NCBI GenBank assembly: GCA_964412555.1
Contig: CAYPPG010000008.1
Span: forward strand, 62,001-126,000
Source: CAYPPG01 sp964412555
Lineage (GTDB): Bacteria; Hinthialibacterota; Hinthialibacteria; Hinthialibacterales; Hinthialibacteraceae
Direction: 5' to 3'
DNA: 64,000 nt
The notes below the pieces were generated by a model. That model ran no database searches and was not told the DNA's origin. It worked only from the letters and a program-made list of their open reading frames with translations. How positions within the stretch are numbered: position 1 is the stretch's first letter; the number at the start of each line of letters is the position of its first letter. Positions 53,613 to 61,153 of this stretch are shown one piece after another. The translations under genes and the position numbers were made by a program.

Positions 53613-53948
53613 ATGCTCTACTTCGGTGGACGCACCGTGAATTACGAAGAAAAAGTCTCCTTAGTGAACAAAATCCATGTTCCGAGAACGTATCTCGGAA
53701 TCAAAAAGGATTTATCTCAATCACCGGAGATTTTTGGCCACGAGCTTTTGGTTCGTGGCCTTTATATTTGGGGGCGGGCATTTACGGAGAACAGCCGAAA
53801 ATTGTCAGAGATCGAATGTGATATGATTCTGTTTAATGAGACCGATCCACTGAAGGTATCGGCGCCGGAGGGGTATACGCTATTTCGGATACGGGATTTA
53901 CAGGAATTCCCGTATGTTGCCGCTGTGCGGGTGCATGTGGATTTGTAA
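53613..53948 (+). CDS. Hypothetical protein, coding doubtful
   Basis: Frame of 111 residues from ATG 53613 (a GTG twelve codons earlier is also possible); neither has a ribosome site. Composition is protein-like (EKVSLVNKIHVPRTYLGIKK, YTLFRIRDLQEFPYVAAVRV) and there is no signal peptide. I do not recognise it. Against it, a hairpin ggccacga / tcgtggcc followed by TTTATATTTG lies inside the frame and looks like an intrinsic terminator. It could be a small cytoplasmic protein or chance; the stop lies 33 bases from the end of the convergent UVR-motif gene. Confidence 0.38.
   Translation: MLYFGGRTVNYEEKVSLVNKIHVPRTYLGIKKDLSQSPEIFGHELLVRGLYIWGRAFTENSRKLSEIECDMILFNETDPLKVSAPEGYTLFRIRDLQEFPYVAAVRVHVDL
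53733..53768 (+). terminator. Terminator-like hairpin inside a doubtful gene
   Basis: ggccacga / tcgtggcc, perfect 8-bp stem with a 9-base loop, then TTTATATTTG. It could end the transcript of the GH99/GH71-like gene, 200 bases upstream. Confidence 0.4.
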
Positions 53949-53981
53949 AAGAGCCGCCGGGACGCCGGTGTTACGTGGGAA

Positions 53982-54737
53982 TTAAAATTCCTTCATCAAA
54001 TCACGGATTTGATCGCGAATTTGAGCGGCGGTTTCGTAATCTTCGCGTGCGACGGCTTCTTTCATGCGTTCGCGCAGCTGCAGTACCGGATCACTTTTCC
54101 ATTTCTTTTCGATTTCTTTCAATAGGCTTTTCAGGATGACGACTTCGTTGCATTTTTTGGCCAATTCGGGATGCCCCAATTCGTCGAAGAAAGATTTGAT
54201 GCGGCGCAAGGCGTCTCGAATCCGATTGGATGCTTCTTCCTGGCGGTTTTTTTCTAACAATCGATAGACCGCTGCGCGGGTATTCATCATGATGACATAG
54301 GGACGGTACTGTTCGAGAGCGTAGCGGTCCTGCTCCTCGACGGCGTATTTTTTGATGAAATCGAAAAGCCGCAAGTTTCTTGCCGTATCCCGTTCGACGG
54401 CTTCGTATTCTTGCATATGATAAAGGCTCAAGTATCGGTAATAATATTGAAGCGCTTCGCTGCGCAAGGCGGAACAATCGTCCGGATCCAGAAAAAATCC
54501 ATCATCTTCTCCGTTTTCCAGAATATAGTTTTCCAGTTGTTGGTGGTGATATTCGAGAAGTGATTCGAAACCGTGCGGCCGAAGCCCATCCGGCCGGCCG
54601 GAATATTCCATTTGGAGCAATCCCAAATCCAAGCGCATTTGAATCTTGGGGGTGTTGTCATCCCCTTGGATGATTCGAACGGTCACTTCATCCGGATGAT
54701 AATCCCAGCCGCTCAGAATCCTTGTTATATCGAGCAT
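53982..54737 (-). CDS. UvrB/UvrC (UVR) motif-containing protein
   Basis: Cytoplasmic protein of 251 residues. The N-terminal 80 residues contain a short beta-rich module (EVTVRIIQGDDNTPKIQMRL) and the motif GRPDGLRPHGFESLLEYHH. The middle is helical. The C-terminal UVR motif is clear (LRERMKEAVAREDYETAAQI, about residues 218-247), the coiled-coil hairpin through which UvrB and UvrC or Clp-type factors contact partners. I know similar proteins from planctomycete-like genomes, without an assigned function. A GGGGG stretch lies eight bases before ATG. It stands alone, with DUF1080 148 bases upstream. A link to DNA repair is possible but is only suggested by the motif. Confidence 0.78.
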   Translation of the reverse strand: MLDITRILSGWDYHPDEVTVRIIQGDDNTPKIQMRLDLGLLQMEYSGRPDGLRPHGFESLLEYHHQQLENYILENGEDDGFFLDPDDCSALRSEALQYYYRYLSLYHMQEYEAVERDTARNLRLFDFIKKYAVEEQDRYALEQYRPYVIMMNTRAAVYRLLEKNRQEEASNRIRDALRRIKSFFDELGHPELAKKCNEVVILKSLLKEIEKKWKSDPVLQLRERMKEAVAREDYETAAQIRDQIRDLMKEF

Positions 54738-54885
54738 TGATCATACCCCCATTCATCCACCGTCGTTCCCCACCTCACCTTACCTTTTTTGTTATTTTAG
54801 TTCTCTATTTTCAAAGCTTGAAGTGGTATCATGTCTACATTATTACTGATGAAAAAATTAAATAATCATAGATAAACATTCCATT

Positions 54886-55644
54886 TCATTTGGTTGTTTC
54901 TTGTATGCGTATATCTTTGAAGCGAATTTTCAATTGATCTCCTTTATGGATTTGCAATGCGATATGTCCGGTTTGTCCGACGTTTCTTTTTCGGTGAACT
55001 TCGTCATTTAAGACACCGGTTCCATCATATTCCATGAGAGGAATCCCGTTTAGAATGGCTTTCAATTTCATTCCGATGGCGGAGATTTCCAATTCGTTCC
55101 AGCCGTTTCCTTCGTCATGAAAATAGAACTTCATATTTGGATTGGCCATGGATTCATTTACCCATTTGCCTTTCGGGATGTCCGGATACAGCCATCGTTG
55201 ATTGCCACGGGTTTCATCCCAAATCATTCCGGTGCGCCATGGAGCCGGTGGATTGATGTCGACTTGAGGACCGTCAAGCCAACCGGCTTTGTCGTCGTAA
55301 CGGCTACGAATTTGCACACCGCTGTTTCCGGGGCTTTCACGATAGGCTTGAAAGCATAAGCGAAGAACAAAGTCTGAATATTCCTGTTTTGTTTGCAACC
55401 AAACATAATCGTGTCCTTTGTAGCCCAAGGAGTTGGCGAGAATTGTTCCATTGTCTACGCTCCAAAACGGTTTCTCATGATCCGCTGGTTTACATTTGAC
55501 TTCCCATCCGGTCAGATCTCTTCCGTTGAAAAGAGTTATCCATTGTTCATCCGGTTCATCTGCGAAGGGGATTACTGGAAGGATAATCCATAAAAAAACG
55601 GCAATTGTAGTTTGAATGGGAGTATATAGGAATCCTGTCTGCAT
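54886..55644 (-). CDS. Exported DUF1080 protein (3-keto-disaccharide hydrolase domain)
   Basis: Secreted protein of 252 residues with a concanavalin-like beta-sandwich of the DUF1080 family, now named 3-keto-disaccharide hydrolase. A signal segment (TTIAVFLWIILPVIPFA) is followed by the hallmark WITLFNGRDLTGWEVK, then DFVLRLCFQAYRESPGNSGV, SRYDDKAGWLDGPQVDI, NGWNELEISAIGMKLKAILN and a C-terminal GHIALQIHKGDQLKIRFKDI. AAAGG lies before the ATG. Family members cleave glycosidic bonds of sugars first oxidised at C3 by Gfo/Idh/MocA enzymes, of which three are in this window. The exact linkage is not known here. The gene is monocistronic by appearance. Confidence 0.88.
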   Translation of the reverse strand: MQTGFLYTPIQTTIAVFLWIILPVIPFADEPDEQWITLFNGRDLTGWEVKCKPADHEKPFWSVDNGTILANSLGYKGHDYVWLQTKQEYSDFVLRLCFQAYRESPGNSGVQIRSRYDDKAGWLDGPQVDINPPAPWRTGMIWDETRGNQRWLYPDIPKGKWVNESMANPNMKFYFHDEGNGWNELEISAIGMKLKAILNGIPLMEYDGTGVLNDEVHRKRNVGQTGHIALQIHKGDQLKIRFKDIRIQETTK

Positions 55645-55820
55645 GAATATATCCTTTCTTGTTAATGAGTTTTATTATCAAATCTGACAAGGATATAGTA
55701 GATTCCACAAGCTGTTTTTTTGAAGGTCTTGGAAGGGGGAAATTTAATCGAGAAAAGATGATATTCTATTGTCGATTCATGAAAATCGAAGGAATTTTCG
55801 ATTCTCTTCTCATTTGCGCC

Positions 55821-55849
55821 TTGACGGTATCGGATTCTCCAGAGATCAT
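55821..55849 (+). promoter_or_regulatory. Candidate sigma-70 promoter of the aminotransferase gene
   Basis: TTGACG and GATCAT boxes separated by 17 bases, about 33 bases before the ATG at 55883. Confidence 0.42.
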
Positions 55850-55882
55850 TTTTCATTATCTTTTGTTAAGAGGAGAGCAATT

Positions 55883-57232
55883 ATGGAATTTCCCGCAATG
55901 CAAAAAGCTGGTGCTTTGGATTTTTTCTCGGATTACGGAAAGATGATTTACAACCCGACCGGAATCTTTTATTGGACGGGGCGGTCAAAGACGGAAGCCA
56001 AGATCAATGCGACGATCGGGACGGCTATCGGACGTGCGAAACAGATACAAGACGATTGGGATGATTCGAAAATCACGTGTTGTATTCCGTCAATGAAAAA
56101 ATATTTTCCGGAATTGAATGCAAACGAAATTTTCCCTTATGCGCCGGAAGCGGGTGTTCCTACCTTCCGTCAGGCGTGGCAGAATTGGCTGCTGAATAAG
56201 GCGGGGGATCATGCAGACCGTTTGAAACGTCAACTCTTGCAGCCGGTGATTGTACCGGGGATCACCGGGGCGATCAGTATTTGTACACGCATGTTTGTCG
56301 ACCGGGATGCTCCGATTATCGTTCCGGATAAACGATGGGAAAACTATGACAATATTTTCCTGCGGAATGTCGGTGTCGCGATAGAGGAATTTCCGGCTTT
56401 TCAAGGACAGGATTTCAACCTGGAAGGCTTTATCGGGGCGATCAAGAAAGTGTGGGGAAACTATGACCGGGCGGTGGCGATGTTGAATTTCCCCAATAAC
56501 CCGACCGGATACTGCCCGCCGAAGAAAGCGGCCGTAGAGATCACACAAGCCATCCAGGATCTGGTGAAAAGTACGGACAAGAAACTGGTTCTGCTTTTCG
56601 ACGATGCGTATGAAGGCTATGTCTATGATGATGACGCCGAGAAATACTCGACGTTTTACGGCATGGAACCGCAACCGAATTTCCTACCGGTCAAGCTGGA
56701 TGGAATCAGCAAGGAATTGTTGTGGTACGGCGCGCGTATCGGAACGATTAATATCGCCTGTCCGGATGTCTGGTTCGAGAAAGCGGACAAAGACGACTTA
56801 GCGAAGGAAATCGACAACAAGTTCCGGGGTGTCGTGCGGAACACGGTCTCAAATTGTTCGATGAACGCCCAGCAAGCGGCTTTAAAGGCGTTGCAGAATA
56901 TCGATCAAGTGTTGGCGGAACGGCAGAAAACGTATGATTTGTTGGCCGAGCGTTACCGGATCATGCAAGAAGAACTCGGGAAGATTCAAACTGATTTGAT
57001 TATCCCTGATCCGTTCCAGGGCGGTTTCTTCTGCTTCGTGAACCTCAGCCCGAAATCAGGACTCAAAGCGTTCGATGTGTGTGATCATCTGCTGAAAAAA
57101 TATCAGTGCGGGACAGTGCCTATCGAGCAGGGAGAGATCAATGGTATCCGATTGGCGTTCTGCGGTGTGGAAGCGCAGGATGTTCCGGAATTGTGCCAGA
57201 GTTTGGAGAAAGCGGTGCTTGATTTGGCCTGA
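55883..57232 (+). CDS. PLP-dependent aminotransferase, class I/II fold
   Basis: Cytoplasmic PLP enzyme of 449 residues in the aspartate/aromatic aminotransferase fold. Family marks are GVPTFRQAWQNWLL (N-terminal arm region), FPNNPTGYCPP, LLFDDAYEGYVYDD (Asp and Tyr contacting PLP) and LDGISKELLWYGARIGTI, with the Schiff-base Lys277. AGAGGAG precedes ATG 55883 by seven bases; an upstream extension of 38 codons lacks such a site. It stands between divergent DUF1080 and a strong terminator, so it forms its own transcript. The amino donor and acceptor cannot be read from sequence. Confidence 0.88.
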   Translation: MEFPAMQKAGALDFFSDYGKMIYNPTGIFYWTGRSKTEAKINATIGTAIGRAKQIQDDWDDSKITCCIPSMKKYFPELNANEIFPYAPEAGVPTFRQAWQNWLLNKAGDHADRLKRQLLQPVIVPGITGAISICTRMFVDRDAPIIVPDKRWENYDNIFLRNVGVAIEEFPAFQGQDFNLEGFIGAIKKVWGNYDRAVAMLNFPNNPTGYCPPKKAAVEITQAIQDLVKSTDKKLVLLFDDAYEGYVYDDDAEKYSTFYGMEPQPNFLPVKLDGISKELLWYGARIGTINIACPDVWFEKADKDDLAKEIDNKFRGVVRNTVSNCSMNAQQAALKALQNIDQVLAERQKTYDLLAERYRIMQEELGKIQTDLIIPDPFQGGFFCFVNLSPKSGLKAFDVCDHLLKKYQCGTVPIEQGEINGIRLAFCGVEAQDVPELCQSLEKAVLDLA

Positions 57233-57260
57233 GCGATCTTTCTCCACAATCGAAGATATA

Positions 57261-57287
57261 AAAAGGGCACATTTTGTGCCCTTTTTT
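57261..57287 (+). terminator. Rho-independent terminator of the aminotransferase gene
   Basis: aaaagggcac / gtgccctttt, stem of 10 bp with loop atttt, followed by more T residues. 28 bases after the stop. Core is shared with the terminator at 10195. Confidence 0.9.
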
Positions 57288-57316
57288 ACAATGTCCGTTC
57301 GGCGTTGGGTAGAATC

Positions 57317-57556
57317 ATGAAAGTGATAAAACTAGAAGAAATAAAATCCCACTTTGAATCCATATTGGATGAGGTGCAAGCGGGGGAAGAATATTGTATT
57401 GAAAAAGAAGGGGTGATTATCGCCAAGATTGCTCCTTTTTGCAGATCGGATAAGCCCAGGAAACCGGGAGGGAGTTGGGAAGGGAAAGTATGGATGGCTG
57501 ATGATTTCGATGAAACACCACCGGAATTTTTAACCGCGTTTTATGGAGAAAAGTAA
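57317..57556 (+). CDS. Phd/YefM-type antitoxin-like protein
   Basis: Small protein of 79 residues resembling type II antitoxins of the Phd/YefM group. The N-terminal DNA-binding fold is visible in VIKLEEIKSHFESILDEVQA and EEYCIEKEGVIIAKIAPF. The C-terminal toxin-neutralising tail is the usual acidic form (ADDFDETPPEFLTAFYGE). No PIN/VapC toxin follows; the BNR-like exported gene begins one base after its stop, so the two are likely translated together. ATG 57317 has only a weak ribosome site. It is either an orphan antitoxin or has been recruited as a repressor of its neighbour. Confidence 0.8.
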   Translation: MKVIKLEEIKSHFESILDEVQAGEEYCIEKEGVIIAKIAPFCRSDKPRKPGGSWEGKVWMADDFDETPPEFLTAFYGEK

Positions 57557-57557
57557 A

Positions 57558-58631
57558 ATGAAATCAAGATACGTAATGAATTTATTCTTTCCTATTTTTA
57601 TGATTCTCGTGATTTTGAATTGTGAATCGGCGACTGTTCAAATTGCGAAAGGCTCTTATCCCGATCTTGTGTTGGATCAAAAAGGCAAGATCCATTTGGT
57701 TTATGTTCGCGACGGTTTTTTGTATTACCGGAATTATTCGGTCCGCGACGAGATATGGAGTGACGAGCAGGCTGTGGGGGTGGAAGTGGAGAAAGTGCAT
57801 CGCAGTGATCCGGAGATTGTTATGGATTCGAAGGGGCGGCCTCATGTGATGGTCGGCGCATATTATGCGTATTGGAATGGGGAGGAATGGATTGTAATCG
57901 ATCCGGATGTGGTTCGGGATACGGCGTTGGCTATCGATTCGAAGGACACGGTGTATATTTGCCGGCGGGGTGGCTCCAATGGCGGATTTCTGGGTGTGCG
58001 GGCGAAGGGGAAGCATGAGAAGCAATTTCGTTCGCTCCAAGATCCGGATATCGGCGGGGGATTTAAAGCGGGGCGGAATGATCATGTGTATGGCGATATT
58101 GCCGTGAATCCGTTGGATGATTCGATTCATGTTGTGTATCGGCATGGGACGCCGGTGAATTGCGCGTACCGGTATTCGGTGGATGGTGGCAAGACCTGGC
58201 GCGGGGGTGGAATCAGCGACGATGACCGGGAAGCGCCGAGTATCGCGATTTCCGATGATGGCGAAGTGTTTGTTGTGACGGGGAGAGGTATGGTGTACAG
58301 AAAAACCGGTGAGCCGTGCGAATGGGAATCGTTGGGAGAAGCGGTGCCAGCCGGGCGGCGGGATCGTCCGCAGGTTGGATGTGGGCCTGACGGGATGTTG
58401 ATCGTTACCAGTTTTGGGGGATTGTTCACCATTTGGAAAGGCGAGTGGCTTGGCGTTCAAAAAGTGACGGAACAGAACGACAAACCGGTAGGATTCATGA
58501 AAATGGTTTGTGGTCAGGATGCAATCTATGCGGTGTGGGAAAAGGGGGAAGAGGTGAATAATGACGAAATCGCGGGGACATCCGATTTGATGTTTACCGT
58601 TCTGCCAATGTCAAAATTTTATAATAAATAA
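57558..58631 (+). CDS. Exported BNR/sialidase-like beta-propeller protein
   Basis: Secreted protein of 357 residues with a signal peptide (NLFFPIFMILVILNCESA). The body has BNR/Asp-box-like and propeller strands (GSYPDLVLDQKGKIHLVYVR, DPEIVMDSKGRPHVMVGA, YRYSVDGGKTWRGGG, APSIAISDDGEVFVVTG), the SxDGGxTW of the third being a classic Asp box. ATG 57558 has GGAG nine bases upstream, inside the end of the antitoxin gene. Full sialidase catalytic residues were not identified, so it may bind rather than cut sugars. Its 3' end overlaps the convergent lysE-type gene by 13 bases. Confidence 0.74.
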   Translation: MKSRYVMNLFFPIFMILVILNCESATVQIAKGSYPDLVLDQKGKIHLVYVRDGFLYYRNYSVRDEIWSDEQAVGVEVEKVHRSDPEIVMDSKGRPHVMVGAYYAYWNGEEWIVIDPDVVRDTALAIDSKDTVYICRRGGSNGGFLGVRAKGKHEKQFRSLQDPDIGGGFKAGRNDHVYGDIAVNPLDDSIHVVYRHGTPVNCAYRYSVDGGKTWRGGGISDDDREAPSIAISDDGEVFVVTGRGMVYRKTGEPCEWESLGEAVPAGRRDRPQVGCGPDGMLIVTSFGGLFTIWKGEWLGVQKVTEQNDKPVGFMKMVCGQDAIYAVWEKGEEVNNDEIAGTSDLMFTVLPMSKFYNK

Positions 58632-59230
58632 TACAATCCTTCACGGAAAAAGAGAACCGCGAAGAGCCAGAGAATGATGCCGAGAAAACGGTTGATGTAA
58701 ACATAAAGAGCGCTCTTCAGAAATTGCCGCCACCCACCGATGATGTAGGCGATACCGATCTTTGCTCCGACTAGGCATACATAAAACGCGAATAGAAACA
58801 GTGCTGCCGAGGTGGTTGCTTCTTGAGACGCTTTGATGACGATCGGGGAACCGATGGTGAGCCAGAACAGGTAGGGATGAGGGTTGAGCGTGTTGGTGAT
58901 GATTCCTTTTTTCAATGATTGAGGTTTGACGGCTTCGATTTCGGTTTCCATGCCGCTGAAGCGGATGCTTTCGTAGCCGAGATAGACCAGAAATGCCGCG
59001 CCGAAGAGGGAGATGAATCCCAATACCGTTTCGAGGTTTGGGATTTGGGATAATAAAAATAGGGTTACGGCGATGATGGGCATGTCGGTTATCAAAGGGG
59101 AGAGTGCGACTTTTATGCCTTCTTTACGGCCGTAGCGTAAACTTTGGGACACGACCAGGGTTAGTATCGGGCCGGGGGAGAAGCCGGCGCTGGTGCCAAG
59201 GATGATGCCCATAATGAAATAGGAGTACAC
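58619..59230 (-). CDS. LysE/RhtB-family exporter
   Basis: Inner-membrane carrier of 203 residues that exports amino acids or related small molecules. The signature GFSPGPILTLVVSQSLRYG appears at the N-terminus, and five to six hydrophobic helices follow, with NTLNPHPYLFWLTIGSP in the middle. The start is GTG with GAGG five bases upstream; an ATG six codons on is an alternative. A family-D composite repeat lies directly upstream. The 3' end overlaps the convergent BNR-like gene. Substrate is unknown. Confidence 0.87.
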   Translation of the reverse strand: MYSYFIMGIILGTSAGFSPGPILTLVVSQSLRYGRKEGIKVALSPLITDMPIIAVTLFLLSQIPNLETVLGFISLFGAAFLVYLGYESIRFSGMETEIEAVKPQSLKKGIITNTLNPHPYLFWLTIGSPIVIKASQEATTSAALFLFAFYVCLVGAKIGIAYIIGGWRQFLKSALYVYINRFLGIILWLFAVLFFREGLYYLL

Positions 59231-59248
59231 GGTGACCTCGTACCAAAT

Positions 59249-59323
59249 ACCCCAAAGGGGTTAAAGATGAAAGCCAGTGGGCAGCGCCCCTGGAAATAGT
59301 TATCTTCTGCCACCCCGTTGGGG
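59249..59323. repeat. Three-hairpin composite repeat, family D
   Basis: accccaaaggggt, ccagtgggcagcgcccctgg and accccgttgggg within 75 bases, between the beta-helix stop (59330) and the LysE start. Confidence 0.85.
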
Positions 59324-59329
59324 GAGAAT

Positions 59330-60652
59330 TTATTTCTTTCGTCGGTCGTCCAGTTTTTTCGGAGCTTCGATTTTGTTGCCTTCGAGGGTGATATCGCCGG
59401 CTTTTTCTTCGATGAGGATGCCGACGGTTTGGGTTTGTTCTACATCCGGGCGGGTGTCGCGGATGATGTTGTTTTTGAAAATGAGACCGTTGGTTTCGCC
59501 GCGGATGCGAATGCCGGCGGTGTCGCTTTCCGTGCCGTTATTTTCGATGATGTTGTTTTCTAGTAAATTGCGATGGCCGGCCATGCCGAGAGTTTCGTTG
59601 CGGAAGAAGACGCCGTTGCTGTGATTTGCGATGACGTGATTGTTGCGCAGCACATTATCCGAATCTTTGTGGCCGATGGAGATTCCGAAACGACCGTTGT
59701 TTTCCAGGATATTGTTTTCAAACAGACCGTGGCGGACACGCCAACAGAGGAACAAGCCGTCGGTACCGTTGCCGCGTGCAATACAATTTTGAATTGTGGG
59801 GCGCTGTGAGCCGCTGCCGGGATGGAGGCCAAGATTGGTGTTGTTTTCGCAAATGCAGTTCCGTACTATTACATCGTTCGACTGTTGAAAACTGATCCCA
59901 TCGCCGTTGTAATTGCGGACAATGCAATTTTCAATAACGGTGCCGAATCCGCGATAGAGAAATATTCCCGCTCCGCGGCAGCCATTCAGGAAGGTGTTAT
60001 TTTCTTTGTTTCCGTCGATTGTGATATTTTCGATTTTTGCGCCTTCGATGTGATAGCCGCTGACGACGGGGTAGACGGTTTGTGCTGAAGCATCGTTGTG
60101 AACCATGCAGTCGGACATCAATGGAGCGTCTATGGAGAAGGTATTTCCTCTTTTGCCGGTGATGCGTCCGACGGTGGTGTGAAATCCTCCTGCGTTTTTG
60201 TCCCAGATGGCTACTCCGTAACCGACTTCGAATCCGTCGGGATTGACAACGGTAATTTGTTCCTCGCCGAAATCACCGTCGAGGGCGAGTTTTGAAGAAA
60301 CACTATCCGATTTGCGTAGAACGGTTTTTTCATTCTGACCGCGAACGGTGACGTGGGAGCGGAGATGGAGGGAATCGTGCATCGTGTAGGTTCCCTCGCC
60401 GATGATGACGGTGCCGTCGCCAAGACCGGCGATGTAATCGACAGCCGCTTGAAGGGCACGGTTGTCCGATCCGATGATCACCGCGTCTTCTTGACCGACG
60501 GTGATGGAGGGGAGTTCCGTCATTTGGGAATGCATGGCTTTGGGGAGTTGTTGTTCGTCTTTTGGAGGGGAGAAGTCTTGTTGGACTTCTGCGGCGATCG
60601 TGGTTGATGCGATGGCGATGAGTATTAGAAAGAAAAATTTGTGATTTGTCAT
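59330..60652 (-). CDS. Exported right-handed parallel beta-helix protein
   Basis: Secreted 440-residue protein with the pectate-lyase/NosD-type beta-helix. A signal peptide (FFFLILIAIASTTIAA) leads to LQAAVDYIAGLGDGTVIIGE, the usual start of such helices, and then ladders of Asn/Ile turns (GFGTVIENCIVRNYNGDGIS, SNDVIVRNCICENNTNLGL, NGLIFKNNIIRDT). Catalytic residues are not evident. AGGAG precedes the ATG by eight bases. It may be a lyase, hydrolase or surface adhesin. The family-D repeats flank it on both sides. Confidence 0.8.
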   Translation of the reverse strand: MTNHKFFFLILIAIASTTIAAEVQQDFSPPKDEQQLPKAMHSQMTELPSITVGQEDAVIIGSDNRALQAAVDYIAGLGDGTVIIGEGTYTMHDSLHLRSHVTVRGQNEKTVLRKSDSVSSKLALDGDFGEEQITVVNPDGFEVGYGVAIWDKNAGGFHTTVGRITGKRGNTFSIDAPLMSDCMVHNDASAQTVYPVVSGYHIEGAKIENITIDGNKENNTFLNGCRGAGIFLYRGFGTVIENCIVRNYNGDGISFQQSNDVIVRNCICENNTNLGLHPGSGSQRPTIQNCIARGNGTDGLFLCWRVRHGLFENNILENNGRFGISIGHKDSDNVLRNNHVIANHSNGVFFRNETLGMAGHRNLLENNIIENNGTESDTAGIRIRGETNGLIFKNNIIRDTRPDVEQTQTVGILIEEKAGDITLEGNKIEAPKKLDDRRKK

Positions 60653-60681
60653 TATTTTTTCTCCTGAGAATGGTTTTCTTC

Positions 60682-60766
60682 CACCCCTTCAGGGTGGGTA
60701 TTTTTGTTTTTCAAATTTACCAGGGGCGTTGCCCACTGGCTTTCATATGTCACCCCTTCAGGGTGG
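60682..60766. repeat. Three-hairpin composite repeat, family D
   Basis: accccttcagggt, ccaggggcgttgcccactgg, accccttcagggt within 85 bases. Its last hairpin grades into the first unit of the 34-bp array. Confidence 0.85.
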
Positions 60767-60780
60767 GTTTTGGCTTTCAG

Positions 60781-61099
60781 GTGACACCTCAAAAGGGTGG
60801 GTTTTGGCTTTCAGGTGACACCTCAAAAGGGTGGGTTTTGGCTTTCATGTGACACCTCAAAAGGGTGGGTTTTGGTTTTCATGTGACACCTCAAAAGNNN
60901 NNNNNNNNNNNNNNNNNNNNNNNNNNNNNNNNNNNNNNNNNNNNNNNNNNNNNNNNNNNNNNNNNNNNNNNNNNNNNNNNNNNNNNNNNNNNNNNNNGTG
61001 ACACCTCAAAAGGGTGGGTTTTGGCTTTCATGTGACACCTCAAAAGGGTGGGCTTTGGTTATCATGTGACACCTCAAAAGAGTGAGTTTTCGCTTTCAA
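60781..61099. repeat. 34-bp tandem repeat array interrupted by assembly gap
   Basis: Unit begins gtgacacctcaaaagggtgg and ends ttttggctttcat. Three full copies and one partial lie before the gap (60781-60897); three lie after (60998-61099), with increasing divergence in the last. There are no spacers, so it is not a CRISPR array. Confidence 0.93.
60898..60997. other. Assembly gap, 100 N
   Basis: Exactly 100 N inside the tandem array; the real copy number is unknown. Confidence 0.97.
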
Positions 61100-61153
61100 T
61101 GTTACTCCCTGTAGGGTGGGATTTTGCGAATTTGATTAAGTGGAATGTATTTT

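Larger units (their letters stand above)
60653..61153. other. Repeat spacer with assembly gap, 501 bases
   Basis: Holds a family-D composite repeat, a 34-bp tandem array and 100 N. No gene is seen; frames that cross it are translated repeat. Confidence 0.9.

Noticed and set aside
57582..58460. 292-codon minus-strand frame
   Set aside because: Antisense to the BNR-like gene; composition is rich in Arg, His and Pro as expected for a shadow.
60781..61099. CRISPR array
   Set aside because: Units of 34 bp follow each other directly without spacers, and no cas gene is nearby.
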